The notes: a model not told the origin generated them from the letters alone. A stretch of 64,000 bases of DNA from JAZUOT01 sp045604805 (GCA_045604805.1 JAZUOT010000030.1:1-64000); one strand, 5' to 3'; counted from the first letter of the stretch, positions 9,623 to 18,575 are shown. Translations and numbers: made by a program.

Positions 9623-9645
9623 ATTAGCTTTTGCTTTGTTGTTTT
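9603..9645 (+). terminator. Terminator overlapping the end of rpiB
   Basis: AACAACAAAGCAA (9603-9615) pairs with TTGCTTTGTTGTT (9631-9643) with further AGC/GCT pairing inside, then TTTT. The stem contains the last rpiB codons, so ribosomes finishing rpiB could affect its folding. Confidence 0.75.
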
Positions 9646-9676
9646 ATGTGTAGTTTTTTGGAGAAAGGAAAAAATT

Positions 9677-10315
9677 ATGAGCAAATATTCGAATGTTTTA
9701 TTTATGGATCATCCTCTTATTCAGCACAAGCTAACTATTTTGAGGGACAAGCGTACAGGTTCTAAGGAGTTTAGGGAAATAGTCAGTGAAATATCGAATC
9801 TTATGTGTTATGAAGCAACAAGAGATCTCCCACTAAAGGAAATAGAAGTAGAAACTCCGGTAGCAGTAGCCAAAACCAAAGAAATTGCAGGGAGAAAATT
9901 GGCTTTTATTCCAATATTGCGAGCAGGTGTAGGTATGGTAGGAGGAGTGACTAATCTAGTTCCAGCTGCAAAAGTTGGCCATATAGGACTATATAGAGAT
10001 CCTGAGACTCTAAAGCCTATAGAGTACTACAACAAATTGCCATCTGATATAGAAGAGAGAGATGTTATAGTATTAGATCCAATGTTAGCGACAGGTGGCA
10101 GTGCAGTAGATGCTATAAACATAATAAAAAATAGCAACCCTAGAAGTATAAAATTTATGTGCATAATTGCAGCTCCTGAAGGGATGGATGCGTTAACTAA
10201 AACTCATCCAGATGTTCAAGTTTATTGTGCTTGTCTAGATGAAAAGCTAAATGAACATGGCTATATAGTTCCCGGTCTTGGAGATGCTGGGGATAGAATT
10301 TTTGGAACGAAATAA
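9677..10315 (+). CDS. upp: Uracil phosphoribosyltransferase
   Basis: A 212-residue salvage enzyme: uracil plus PRPP gives UMP and PPi. The PRPP loop [14 protein letters not shown] lies near residues 130-143, uracil recognition is at [13 protein letters not shown] near the C-terminus, and [11 protein letters not shown] is the family's middle motif. Full length. ATG 9677 follows GGAGAAAGG. It lies after the rpiB terminator, so it probably has a separate transcript; the glycosyltransferase follows within 18 nt. Confidence 0.97.
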   Translation: MSKYSNVLFMDHPLIQHKLTILRDKRTGSKEFREIVSEISNLMCYEATRDLPLKEIEVETPVAVAKTKEIAGRKLAFIPILRAGVGMVGGVTNLVPAAKVGHIGLYRDPETLKPIEYYNKLPSDIEERDVIVLDPMLATGGSAVDAINIIKNSNPRSIKFMCIIAAPEGMDALTKTHPDVQVYCACLDEKLNEHGYIVPGLGDAGDRIFGTK

Positions 10316-10333
10316 AAGGATTGTAGTAAGCTT

Positions 10334-11275
10334 ATGGTAGATATTTTGCTGGCTACCTATAATGGAGAGAGTTTTTTAAAAGAGCTGTTGGAATCAATAG
10401 TCGCTCAAAGCTATACGGATTGGCGGCTTATTGTATGCGATGATTTATCAAGTGATAAAACTTTACAGATTCTGGAAGATTTCAGTCAAAACTTTGAGCC
10501 TGGAAGGGTAATTATTGAAAAAAATTCAAGCGGCATAGCTAAAGGTGCTACTAAGAATTTTATAGATCTAATAAAAAAAAGTAGTGCTAAGTACATGATG
10601 TGCTGTGATCAAGATGATGTTTGGCATAGTGATAAAATCGAAAAAAGCATGAATGAGATGCTGAGACTGGAGAAAATATACGGTAACGATGTTCCTTTAA
10701 TGATTCACACAGATTTAAATGTAGTTGATAAGGATTTAAATTTAGTTTCACCGAGTCTGCAAAGGTATATGAACTTAAGAACTGAGAATGCTTTAAACTA
10801 CGAACTTATCCAAAATAATATCACAGGATGCACGACTTTGTTTAATCAAAAGTTGAAATTTTATATCGATATGCTCGAAAACACTGAAAAAATAATTATG
10901 TATGATCACTGCTTAGCACTTATTTGTATGATTTTTGGATATACAAAATATGTTGATATTCCAACAGTTGATTATAGACAACATGGTAAAAATACATTAG
11001 GTGCGCTAAATACAAAAAACTTTTCCTATATGTTTACAAAATTAAGAGATGGTAATAATAATTTTCGTAAGGAAATGCTAGATTCTTATAAACAAGCAGA
11101 ATATTTATTGGAAGTTTATGGACAATACATTAAAGATAAGAGTAAATTTAATTTGATAAAAAAATATTCAGAACTATATAAATATGGAAAATTTAAAAGA
11201 CTATTTTATATTTTCAAAAATTCTTATTTAAAAAAAGGACTGAATCGGAAGCTTATTCAGCTTTTATGGGGATAA
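10334..11275 (+). CDS. Family 2 glycosyltransferase, rhamnosyltransferase-like
   Basis: A 313-residue GT-A fold enzyme. The N-terminus DILLATYNGESFLKELLESI, the CDDLSSDKT nucleotide-sugar motif and the DQDD motif (about residue 94-97, metal/NDP binding) are classic for GT2 proteins that add sugars to cell-surface polymers. The acceptor and sugar cannot be predicted. It is 18 nt after upp and 23 nt before the DUF896 gene. It has no membrane helix. Its C-terminal third is K/Y-rich and AT-rich relative to its neighbours. Confidence 0.85.
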   Translation: MVDILLATYNGESFLKELLESIVAQSYTDWRLIVCDDLSSDKTLQILEDFSQNFEPGRVIIEKNSSGIAKGATKNFIDLIKKSSAKYMMCCDQDDVWHSDKIEKSMNEMLRLEKIYGNDVPLMIHTDLNVVDKDLNLVSPSLQRYMNLRTENALNYELIQNNITGCTTLFNQKLKFYIDMLENTEKIIMYDHCLALICMIFGYTKYVDIPTVDYRQHGKNTLGALNTKNFSYMFTKLRDGNNNFRKEMLDSYKQAEYLLEVYGQYIKDKSKFNLIKKYSELYKYGKFKRLFYIFKNSYLKKGLNRKLIQLLWG

Positions 11276-11298
11276 AAATAAAAAGAGAGTAATTTATT

Positions 11299-11472
11299 AT
11301 GACAGATGAAAAGATAAAACGTATAAATGAACTTGCTAAGAAAGCTAAAACAGAGATACTTACAAATGAAGAAAAAGAAGAACAAGCAAAACTTAGGAGG
11401 GAATACATAGACGCTATAAAAGGAAACCTAAAAAATCAGCTTGATAATATAAAAATAGTTGATGAGAAGTAG
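11299..11472 (+). CDS. DUF896/UPF0291 (YnzC-type) small protein
   Basis: A 57-residue protein with the two-helix DUF896 pattern: INELAKKAKTEILTNEEKEE followed by QAKLRREYIDAIKGNLKNQL and a terminal VDEK. Families of this kind are SOS-linked or unknown-function cytosolic proteins in Firmicutes (YnzC of Bacillus subtilis). ATG 11299 has only a weak GAGAG ribosome site at about 11285. It is the last gene of the plus-strand run. Confidence 0.85.
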   Translation: MTDEKIKRINELAKKAKTEILTNEEKEEQAKLRREYIDAIKGNLKNQLDNIKIVDEK

Positions 11473-11883
11473 TAGTCTGTAATAGACGCAATTCTCTGAA
11501 ACGCTAAACCAGTAAATGGGGGAAATCCCTATTTGCTATCGGTCTATAGCTCATTAAATTCCCAGAGAGGATTTGATTCAAAAAACTCCACCACACTGCT
11601 TGGAATTTGGGATGACTTTTCATGCGTTTGTTGTGGGTTATCTTCGAGATCACTCCAAACGCGCGAAAAAGTCACACATTCAAATTTTCATATGGCCAAT
11701 GCTAATACCATCTAATTCATTATATGTAAAGTTTACGAGTAAACAATTGCCCTGCATTTCGCCAGTGCTTAAGATTAAATTCTTAAGTAAATAACAAGTG
11801 AGAGCTACTATCACTTTCTCAGGGTAATGTATTCCTATTTGCTCTGCAATTTCATTAAAACAAACTTAAGTTTATTAAGTGTA
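11473..11883. other. Intergenic stretch between convergent genes, no gene seen
   Basis: About 410 nt without a supported gene. A hairpin AGTAAATGGGG-GAAA-TCCCTATTTGCT (11511-11540, GNRA loop) and CTTAAGA/TCTTAAG-like palindromes occur, but no T-run that would make a clear terminator. Overlapping short frames here have no ribosome sites and no recognisable motif. Confidence 0.4.
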
Positions 11884-13944
11884 TTAATTATCACTACCCG
11901 ATTGAATAGTCGGCAAAGGTAACTCACGATAACGCCCGTCGATTACGACGCTGCGCGTTAGAAACCATGCAGCACCCTCATTACCACCCGCACACTCGTG
12001 CGCGCTTTCCCTTACATTGTCACCACATTTCGATTTAAGATTAAAAACAAGGCAAAGTGCTACTGCCCACGGTATAACCCCAGCAAGCCCTAAGCCTACA
12101 GAAACTAGAATAGCCGCCACAGTTGCACCTGCTATATTCACTCCAACTACTACTGCGCCCACAAAAATCCCCCCCACCACAGCAAGAAGACCAACAATTG
12201 CATTTTCCTGAGCATTCCGCAAGTCGTACTCTTTAGCGTTGGAGTGAAATTTTCTATATTCAGCAGAATCAGTGTCAATATTAATTTTTTCATACCTTTT
12301 TTCTCCCACTAGATCACCATTTTCATTACAAGGACCCTTTTCCAGCGTTAACTCCATGTTTTTTTCATTAATTATTAATTTTTCTGATAACAAACTTTCT
12401 TCTACTGCCGGAGCTGGTTGCCTTGCCGGAGCTGGTCGCCTTGCCGGAGCTGGTCGCTCTTCCGGAGCTGGTCGCTCTTCCGGAGCTGGTTGCCCGACCA
12501 TTGTAGCAGCAGATTGATCTCTTGTATCCGTTCTGCGGGGATTACTATTAGAGGACGAGCTTTCTGATCTCGAGAAAGTAGTAGCAAATTTATTAAAAAT
12601 CGCTTTGCCTTTTGCGTTCGTACGGTCTATAGTCAGCACGTTCCAATGGCCTAAACTGACGGCTTTATCAAACGTATCAACGAATGATTGCCCATTTTGT
12701 GTTGCCAAATCGCGAATGTTAACAAATGCAATTTCGTTAAAGATAACTTCACCGTTATCACCAAAAGTAACTAATCTGTCTAACAACTTATCAGTCTTCT
12801 TTGGATCACTATGAGCTGATTCAAAATTAAGTGGAACCCCTTCATGTCTGATTCTGTTGAAACGCTCTATTCTCTCGAAAACCTCTCTGCGCAAAGATTC
12901 ATGATTCAGCAGATTGCGGATTTTGCCATGCTCAACGTGCTCAGTCATAGGTTCCATTGCACTAGGATGGTTTTCGCGCAATCCTATATTAATAGGCGTT
13001 TTGAGATGGAAGCTTCTCATAGACTCAGATTCAATATCAAATTCCCCTTTTTCCACACTGTTGTGAAATGTAAAAATTTCCACTGCCGCCTCTACCGCTG
13101 CCTCCATACGCCTAGAATTATAATGTTCGAGCGATTCATCATCAAGTTTTTCAGGATTTTCACGAGGCGTAGCCGCATTAGCTTTATAAAGCACAACCGC
13201 CGTTGCTGCGATTTGCCGAACTGCAGCTTCATCTTCAATATGAAAAGCTTCCCTTCCCATCGTATCTGTCAACAAAACAGGATATCCTTTTGCATCTACA
13301 GCATTTTGAAGAGACTTTTCTACAGCAGCATGAGATCTCATATAAAAATATACATCGTTAATATCTAATGGCTTACCCCTATCCCCATTTGCAGCATTAA
13401 ACTTATCTACAGCCCCCTTTAGAGGATGATCATCTTTAATTTTATTAATATCATCAATATTATCAATATCAATATTCTTATTAGCCTCAAAAAAAGGATC
13501 TAAATCTCTTGCCATAGCATTAGCGTCTTCCCCAACCAAAGCTGCATTTAGAAAATTTTCCGCTAAAGAATCAGCCTCTATATCTGGAAAACCCTTACGA
13601 TTCTTCAATGCATCAAATCTATTTTGATAGTTTTCAGTATCAGCGTTGAGAAACCAACCTGTTAAAACAGCATTTATATGTTCCCTATCAACTTCTTTCT
13701 CAATGTGTGCCTCTATACCACCAGCTACTTGCTCTAGCTGCTCAAGGCTCAAGTTGTTTGCGTCTGATATTTCATTTCTTCTTTCATACGCAAGTTTTAT
13801 CGCATCCAAATCATCTTCATCTACCGCATAGCCACGAATTCTAAATTGCTCAATCGCTTCTTCTTTGTCTCTGCATTCTGTAAGTAGTTCTATTTCCTTT
13901 TTGCTTAAGCCACCCAAATCTTTGGACAAAATTTTTCCCGCCAT
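11884..13944 (-). CDS. Leader-bearing large protein A (Nif11-like leader, VAGG site)
   Basis: A 686-residue protein; ATG 13944 is chosen because AAGGAGG lies 8 nt upstream. Residues 1-76 form a Nif11-like leader: LTECRDKEEAIEQFRIRGYA, a DDLDAIK helix, then LSLEQLEQVAGG with the predicted cut after Gly76. The cargo of about 610 residues has no domain I recognise. It holds a proline-rich repeat (PAPEER/PAPARR, about residues 482-512) and a hydrophobic Gly/Ala/Val stretch (about 578-635) that could form two or three membrane helices, then a short Cys-bearing tail. G+C is higher than in neighbouring genes in places. Seen: leader and repeats. Known: Nif11-type leaders direct C39-peptidase ABC export of small peptides. 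Inferred: this is an exported effector or toxin. Confidence 0.8.
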   Translation of the reverse strand: MAGKILSKDLGGLSKKEIELLTECRDKEEAIEQFRIRGYAVDEDDLDAIKLAYERRNEISDANNLSLEQLEQVAGGIEAHIEKEVDREHINAVLTGWFLNADTENYQNRFDALKNRKGFPDIEADSLAENFLNAALVGEDANAMARDLDPFFEANKNIDIDNIDDINKIKDDHPLKGAVDKFNAANGDRGKPLDINDVYFYMRSHAAVEKSLQNAVDAKGYPVLLTDTMGREAFHIEDEAAVRQIAATAVVLYKANAATPRENPEKLDDESLEHYNSRRMEAAVEAAVEIFTFHNSVEKGEFDIESESMRSFHLKTPINIGLRENHPSAMEPMTEHVEHGKIRNLLNHESLRREVFERIERFNRIRHEGVPLNFESAHSDPKKTDKLLDRLVTFGDNGEVIFNEIAFVNIRDLATQNGQSFVDTFDKAVSLGHWNVLTIDRTNAKGKAIFNKFATTFSRSESSSSNSNPRRTDTRDQSAATMVGQPAPEERPAPEERPAPARRPAPARQPAPAVEESLLSEKLIINEKNMELTLEKGPCNENGDLVGEKRYEKINIDTDSAEYRKFHSNAKEYDLRNAQENAIVGLLAVVGGIFVGAVVVGVNIAGATVAAILVSVGLGLAGVIPWAVALCLVFNLKSKCGDNVRESAHECAGGNEGAAWFLTRSVVIDGRYRELPLPTIQSGSDN
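12408..12496 (-). repeat. 18-nt tandem repeat encoding the proline-rich linker of protein A
   Basis: Five copies of an 18-nt unit (plus-strand CCGGAGCTGGTCGCCTTG and variants) at 12408, 12426, 12444, 12462 and 12480, the last one base short. The reading frame is kept, giving PAP-[ED/AR]-[ER]-R units. Copy number could vary by slippage without frameshift. Confidence 0.9.
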
Positions 13945-13985
13945 CTCAAAAACCTCCTTCACACACAAAAAACCCTTATATTTAT

Positions 13986-14015
13986 ATTATACTCCCCAAT
14001 TCCCGTATGAAGCAA
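13986..14015 (-). promoter_or_regulatory. Promoter of leader-bearing protein A
   Basis: On the minus strand TTGCTT (14015-14010) and perfect TATAAT (13991-13986) are 18 nt apart; ATG 13944 lies 41 nt further. This places the transcription start after the orphan leader gene, so protein A does not need that upstream frame for expression. Confidence 0.65.
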
Positions 14016-14120
14016 ATGTAGAGGTTTACTTTGGATTTTAGTCTGATATTGCCTGTAAAAATAAAACACATAGCAATGAAAAAAGTTTTGCTAGATGTTT
14101 GAAGCCGATTAAATTCCTAT

Positions 14121-14149
14121 GGGAAACGCCGTATACCGAACGGTACACA
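14121..14149 (+). mobile_element. Group II intron domain V relic
   Basis: GGGAAACGCCGTATACCGAA plus CGGTAC matches the start of the domain V region of bacterial group II introns (AACCGCCGTATACCGAACGGTACGTACGGTGG) as I remember it, and resembles the 3' end of the intron wreck at 56110-56750. The right half is missing. It abuts the stop of the orphan leader on the other strand. Confidence 0.5.
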
Positions 14150-14293
14150 TTATTTGTTTTGAGATAATTGAAATTGCCCCTTGAGGATATTTAATTGATC
14201 TTCGGTTAACTGTATGCCCATACCCTCAAAATACGCTATAACCTCATCTTCATCTCTCAATTCACATAAATCTTGATAAATCTCACCTTTCAT
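14150..14293 (-). pseudogene. Orphan Nif11-like leader, probable stump of a fourth leader-bearing gene
   Basis: A 47-residue frame beginning MKGEIYQDLCELRDEDEVIA. It aligns with the leaders of proteins A, B and C over the whole conserved core (LxELRDExEV, FxxxGxQ[VL]T, a QLNILKGQF helix). It stops before the LSxxxLxxVAGG processing site. The stop codon is contiguous with an intron domain V relic on the other strand, suggesting that deletion or insertion removed the rest. GGGAG precedes the ATG by about 11 nt. A free-standing Nif11 peptide used in trans is an alternative, but the exact junction with the relic favours a truncated gene. Confidence 0.6.
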
Positions 14294-14640
14294 ATTAACC
14301 CACTCCCAGAATTTAAGTCTACGTAAAACAACACTACAAGTGTATTATGCCATCCCCACCCCCAAAAACAACATTAAATCATGAAAGTTTCATTTTCTTG
14401 GCGTGCTACTTTCCATATTGTAATCTTGCTGACAATTGTTATAATTATAGAGTGCTGCTGTCAGTAATTGATTTCTGTGGCAATAATTATTAAGTCATAA
14501 TATCCGATGCTGTTTGTAAGAGCTATCTTTGTTGAGGAATAAAAATACTCAGTATTGTTTGTTTTGATGCAAATTTTAGGTATTTATGTCGGCTTATATT
14601 TATTTAAATTGAACTGAGTGCTCCGTAGGATGTGATTATT
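14294..14640. other. Divergent intergenic stretch with a possible plus-strand promoter
   Basis: About 350 nt. TTGTAA (14418-14423) and TATAAT (14440-14445), 16 nt apart, could drive the PAP2-like gene, leaving a leader of roughly 190 nt. AATACT-C-AGTATT (14544-14556) followed by GTTT resembles palindromes at 4903 and 48818. No RNA family was recognised. Confidence 0.4.
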
Positions 14641-15066
14641 TTGAGTTATTTGATTTGTGCTCTATCAGCTTGGTTTGCAGCTCAAGCCACAAAAGTTTTA
14701 ATCACAGTAATAAAGAGAAAGCGTATCGATTTATATGCTTTTTTTGCATCCGGCGGTATGCCAAGTTCACATTCAGCATTAGTTACAGCCCTGACTACTA
14801 GCATTGGTGTGCATTTAGGCTTTAATAGCGTATATTTTGCAATATGTTTTGTTTTTTCCTTAGTTATAATGTACGATGCTGCAGGTGTGAGACGTTCTGT
14901 AGGTGAACAAGCTAAGAAAATTAATCAAATCTTAGACGAGTATTATAGCTCACACAGTTTGAATAATACTCAATTAGGGGAACGTTTAGGTGAAATATTA
15001 GGTCACACCCCACTTGAAGTTCTGGCCGGTTTTTTTATTGGTATTATTTTTGGTTTAATGGTTTAA
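14641..15066 (+). CDS. Divergent PAP2 family (DUF212, YuiD-like) membrane protein
   Basis: A 141-residue protein with four to five hydrophobic segments. DUF212 proteins resemble PAP2 acid phosphatases: here FFASGGMPSSHSALVTALTT and YDAAGVRRSVGEQAKKIN match the family's two signatures, and EILGHTPLEVLAGFFIGII is the third. Substrate is unknown. The family usually begins M-x-Y-L-x-x-A, so TTG 14641 (AGGA at 14627-14630, 10 nt spacing) is preferred to GTG 14632, whose spacing would be one base. malQ follows 42 nt later. Confidence 0.88.
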   Translation: MSYLICALSAWFAAQATKVLITVIKRKRIDLYAFFASGGMPSSHSALVTALTTSIGVHLGFNSVYFAICFVFSLVIMYDAAGVRRSVGEQAKKINQILDEYYSSHSLNNTQLGERLGEILGHTPLEVLAGFFIGIIFGLMV

Positions 15067-15108
15067 TAAACAATTTAGTATTTATTGGTTTTCTGAGGAG
15101 AAGTATTT

Positions 15109-16602
15109 ATGTACATGGATAGAAGCGCTGGAGTATTGATGCACATAACGTCATTGCCATCACCTTATGGTATAGGTACTATCGGAAAATCTGCTTGCGA
15201 TTTTGCAGATTTTCTGAAAAAGTCAGGTCAGACTTATTGGCAGATATTGCCTGTAGGACCAACTGGCCATGGTAATTCGCCGTATACATCTTTCTCTACG
15301 TTTGCCGGGAATATGTTTTTGATAGATTTAGATAAATTGATCGAACAAAAGATACTTAAGCGTTCTGATGTTGAAAGTCTGGATTGGGGCGACAAGTGTT
15401 CCTCTGTTGATTTTGACAAGATTTCGAAGAATAAGCCTTTAGTCTTACATAAAGCCTTTGAAAACTATATGCAAACAGATACATCTGATCTTTATCGATT
15501 CATAAAAGAAAACAACAATTGGTTAGATGATTACGCTGTTTACATGACAGCTAGAGAATTTTTTGGAAATTTGCCATGGGATGAGTGGCCTGATGAAGAT
15601 TTAAAAATGCATAAAAGAAAGGCTATAATCAGCTTTGAGAAAGACCACGAAAAACAAGTTTTATTTTGGAAATTTACACAGTTTATATTTTTTAAACAGT
15701 GGAAAGAATTTAAGACATACTGCAATTCTATAGACATAAAGATTATAGGCGATATTCCTATATATGTCCCTCTGGACAGCAGTGATGTTTGGTCAAATTC
15801 TGATTGTTTCTGCTTGGACGAAAACAAAAAGCCAACCAAGGTTTCAGGTTGCCCTCCGGATGCATTTTCTCCAACCGGACAGTTATGGGGGCATCCTATC
15901 TACAACTGGGACTATATGAAACGTGATAACTATTCTTGGTGGATGGACAGAATAGGTACTCTGTCCACTTTGTATGATGTTACTAGGATAGACCATTTTC
16001 GAGGCTTTGATACATACTATTCTATACCGAATGACGGAAAACCAGATGCTGTAAAACGTGGCAAATGGTGCAGAGGCCCCGGGTATCACTTCTTTGAAAT
16101 ATTAGACTATAAGTTTGGTAGCACTGTAAAAATAATTGCCGAAGATCTCGGAACTAAAAGCGAAACAGTCGAAGCTCTTCTCAAAAAAACTGGTTTTCCG
16201 GGGATGAAAGTATTACTGCTTACTTTCGATTCTAGAGATGACAGTGTTATCAGACCTCATAATTTTGACAGAAATTACGTCATATACACCGGCACACATG
16301 ATAATGACACTATCATAGGATGGAAAGCAAGTGCAGATAAGGCAGATATTGAATTAGCAGAATCATATATGAATATAAGTAAAAATGACGAATACAATTG
16401 GAATTTTATAATTGCTGCTTATCAGAGCGTATGCAATTTAGCTATAATTCCTATGCAAGATCTTTTAGCATATGATAGCTCGGCGCGCATGAATACTCCA
16501 TCCACCGTTGGGGACAACTGGATTTGGCGTTTAACTTCTGATGTGGATTTAAGTGATATTACTTTAAAGCTTAAAAAATTATGTAGTTTATATGAAAGAT
16601 AA
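15109..16602 (+). CDS. malQ: 4-alpha-glucanotransferase (amylomaltase)
   Basis: A 497-residue GH77 enzyme that transfers alpha-1,4-glucan segments between maltooligosaccharides in glycogen or maltodextrin use. Motifs seen: SPYTSFSTFAGN near the N-terminus, IGDIPIYV, the catalytic nucleophile region VTRIDHFRGFDTYY, the acid/base region IIAEDLG and the third carboxylate in YTGTHDNDTIIGW. Full bacterial length. ATG 15109 follows GAGGAG with 8 nt spacing. It overlaps hemW by 11 nt. No glycogen or maltose genes accompany it here. Confidence 0.96.
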   Translation: MYMDRSAGVLMHITSLPSPYGIGTIGKSACDFADFLKKSGQTYWQILPVGPTGHGNSPYTSFSTFAGNMFLIDLDKLIEQKILKRSDVESLDWGDKCSSVDFDKISKNKPLVLHKAFENYMQTDTSDLYRFIKENNNWLDDYAVYMTAREFFGNLPWDEWPDEDLKMHKRKAIISFEKDHEKQVLFWKFTQFIFFKQWKEFKTYCNSIDIKIIGDIPIYVPLDSSDVWSNSDCFCLDENKKPTKVSGCPPDAFSPTGQLWGHPIYNWDYMKRDNYSWWMDRIGTLSTLYDVTRIDHFRGFDTYYSIPNDGKPDAVKRGKWCRGPGYHFFEILDYKFGSTVKIIAEDLGTKSETVEALLKKTGFPGMKVLLLTFDSRDDSVIRPHNFDRNYVIYTGTHDNDTIIGWKASADKADIELAESYMNISKNDEYNWNFIIAAYQSVCNLAIIPMQDLLAYDSSARMNTPSTVGDNWIWRLTSDVDLSDITLKLKKLCSLYER

Positions 16603-17710
16603 TATTGGACTCTATTATCACATACCTTTTTGCCGCGGAAAATGTCCTTATTGCGCTTTCTATTCAATGAACTTAAGTACTACTGAAAATATAGTCTCAG
16701 AATATATAGAAAAATTACTTGAATATGCTCAAAGTTATGCTAGTAAATATAAACTCAAAGCGGATACGTTATATATAGGTGGAGGTACTCCTAGCTTACT
16801 TCAAACTAGTGATATAGTTAGGCTAGTTTTAAAAACAAGAGATATCTTTTTTATTGATGATAAGAGCGAGATAACACTCGAGATAAATCCTGCCGATGCC
16901 GTTAAATTAGATTTTGTAAAATTGCGCAGTTGTGGTGTTAATAGACTTTCTATAGGTATGCAATCAGCAAATAGCTCAGAGCTAAAATTGCTTGGCAGAC
17001 GTCATAAAAGCGAAGATGTGAAATTTTGTGTGAGTAAGGCTCAAAGTTCGGGTTTTGACAATATTTCCCTGGACCTGATTCTTGCTATACCACAGCAAAA
17101 CAAGGAGAGCCTATTACAATCAATAGAATTCTGCAATGATTTAAATGTACAGCATATATCGGCTTATATGTTGACGATAGAAAATGGAACCAATTTTGAC
17201 AAAAGGAAAAATACTTTAGGTTTGCTAAATGATGATAGCCAAGCAGATCTCTATCTTTTTGCTGTCGAAAATTTAGAATCCTGCGGTTTTGGGCAGTATG
17301 AGATATCTAGTTTTGCAAAAAAAGGATTTCAAGGGATCCACAATTTAAAATATTGGAACAGCGATGAATATCTGGGAATAGGTCCTAGCGCTCATTCGTA
17401 TTTTGCAGGGAAGAGATTTTTTTACCCAACAAATATTGATGTTTTCTTCGAAAAAAATAATGTTAGATATGAAAAAAATTATGATATCTCAAAACAAGAA
17501 GAATTCGCAATGCTAAAACTAAGGCTAAAAAAAGGCCTTATTTTTACAGAGTTCGAAAAATATTTTAATTGTGATTTTCCAAAAAAATGGCTAGAAAATT
17601 CCCAGAAATTTACACAGCATGGATTGTTAAAAATAAGCAAAGACAGTATAAATCTGACTACAAAAGGTTTCATTGTATCTAATGCTATAATATCTGAAAT
17701 AATACTTTAA
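16592..17710 (+). CDS. hemW: Radical SAM heme chaperone HemW (HemN-like)
   Basis: A 372-residue radical SAM protein. The cluster motif C14-x3-C18-x2-C21 (HIPFCRGKCPYCAFYS) and IGGGTPS, EINPADA and GMQSANSSELKLLGR are those of the HemN/HemW group. HemW members lack the fourth conserved cysteine of true HemN and act in heme trafficking rather than coproporphyrinogen oxidation; the sequence CPYCAF fits HemW. In heme-poor anaerobes the actual role is unsettled. It overlaps malQ and precedes trmL by 19 nt. Confidence 0.9.
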   Translation: MKDNIGLYYHIPFCRGKCPYCAFYSMNLSTTENIVSEYIEKLLEYAQSYASKYKLKADTLYIGGGTPSLLQTSDIVRLVLKTRDIFFIDDKSEITLEINPADAVKLDFVKLRSCGVNRLSIGMQSANSSELKLLGRRHKSEDVKFCVSKAQSSGFDNISLDLILAIPQQNKESLLQSIEFCNDLNVQHISAYMLTIENGTNFDKRKNTLGLLNDDSQADLYLFAVENLESCGFGQYEISSFAKKGFQGIHNLKYWNSDEYLGIGPSAHSYFAGKRFFYPTNIDVFFEKNNVRYEKNYDISKQEEFAMLKLRLKKGLIFTEFEKYFNCDFPKKWLENSQKFTQHGLLKISKDSINLTTKGFIVSNAIISEIIL

Positions 17711-17729
17711 TAAGTACGAGGTAAATAAA

Positions 17730-18245
17730 TTGTATCGTTTAAATATTGTTTTGGTAGAACCTGAGATACCTCAAAATACCGGAAATATTGCTAGAACTTG
17801 TGCTGCAACCGGAGCTAAACTACACATAATAAAACCTATGGGATTTGCTGTGGATGATAAAAAATTAAAACGTGCAGGATTAGATTATTGGAATCTTTTG
17901 GAAATTTTTTACTATGATAACTTAGAAGATTTCTTTAAAAAGCAGCCAAATTCCAACTGTTACTACTTTTCAACCAAAGCTAAAAAAATATATAGCGACG
18001 TGGACTACCCAGATAATTGCTTTTTATTTTTTGGAAAAGAAACCAAAGGGCTTCCCGAAAAACTTTTGTTTAATAATCCTAAAAATACAGTTCGTATCCC
18101 GATGATTGATGATGCTAGGAGTTTAAATTTGTCTAATAGCGCTGCTATTGCAACTTTCGAGGTTTTGAGACAGTGGAAATTTCCCAAACTGCAATGTAAA
18201 GGTGAATTGCGTGATTTCAAATGGAATGACTATAACAATACTTAA
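17730..18245 (+). CDS. trmL: tRNA (cytidine/uridine-34-2'-O)-methyltransferase TrmL
   Basis: A 171-residue SPOUT methyltransferase that methylates the wobble ribose of tRNA-Leu. SpoU motifs: PEIPQNTGNIARTCAATGA (motif 1), FFGKETKGLPE (motif 2) and IPMIDDARSLNLSNSAAIAT (motif 3, trefoil knot SAM site). Length and lack of an N-terminal RNA-binding domain match TrmL. It starts with TTG 17730 after GAGGTA. Confidence 0.94.
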   Translation: MYRLNIVLVEPEIPQNTGNIARTCAATGAKLHIIKPMGFAVDDKKLKRAGLDYWNLLEIFYYDNLEDFFKKQPNSNCYYFSTKAKKIYSDVDYPDNCFLFFGKETKGLPEKLLFNNPKNTVRIPMIDDARSLNLSNSAAIATFEVLRQWKFPKLQCKGELRDFKWNDYNNT

Positions 18246-18368
18246 AATTTTTAATTCTTTGGTTTATAAATAATTTCAAAAAATTACTACTTTTAAAATT
18301 AAATAATCTACACACAATAACTATTGCAAACGCAATTTTATTCTATTTCAAGGAGTTGTAGATTCAAT

Positions 18369-18560
18369 ATGTCTAGGAATAATGTAGTAGTTCCTGAAGC
18401 TAAGCAAGCTATGGAAAAGTTTAAAATGGAAGCCGCTAATGAAGTCGGCGTTAATTTAAAGCAGGGTTATAATGGAGATTTAACTTCAAGACAGGCCGGT
18501 TCTATCGGTGGACAGATGGTAAAAAAAATGATAGAACAGTACGAAAATTCTATAAAATAA
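18369..18560 (+). CDS. Alpha/beta-type small acid-soluble spore protein
   Basis: A 63-residue SASP that coats and protects DNA in dormant spores. Clear signatures: KFKMEAANEVGVNL, followed by GYNGDLTSRQAGSIGGQMVK, including the GPR protease site region at the E-V-G segment. ATG 18369 begins MSRNNVV; AAGGAG at 18350 is 13 nt away, a longer spacing than usual. It is monocistronic with a strong hairpin behind it. Its presence means the lineage makes, or recently made, endospores. Expression under SigG is expected from the family; I could not identify a convincing SigG promoter. Confidence 0.95.
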   Translation: MSRNNVVVPEAKQAMEKFKMEAANEVGVNLKQGYNGDLTSRQAGSIGGQMVKKMIEQYENSIK

Positions 18561-18575
18561 AATTTTTAAACCATA

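Noticed and set aside
11533..11794. Two overlapping short plus-strand frames between DUF896 and protein A
   Set aside because: No ribosome site, no motif, atypical composition; probably chance frames in decayed DNA.
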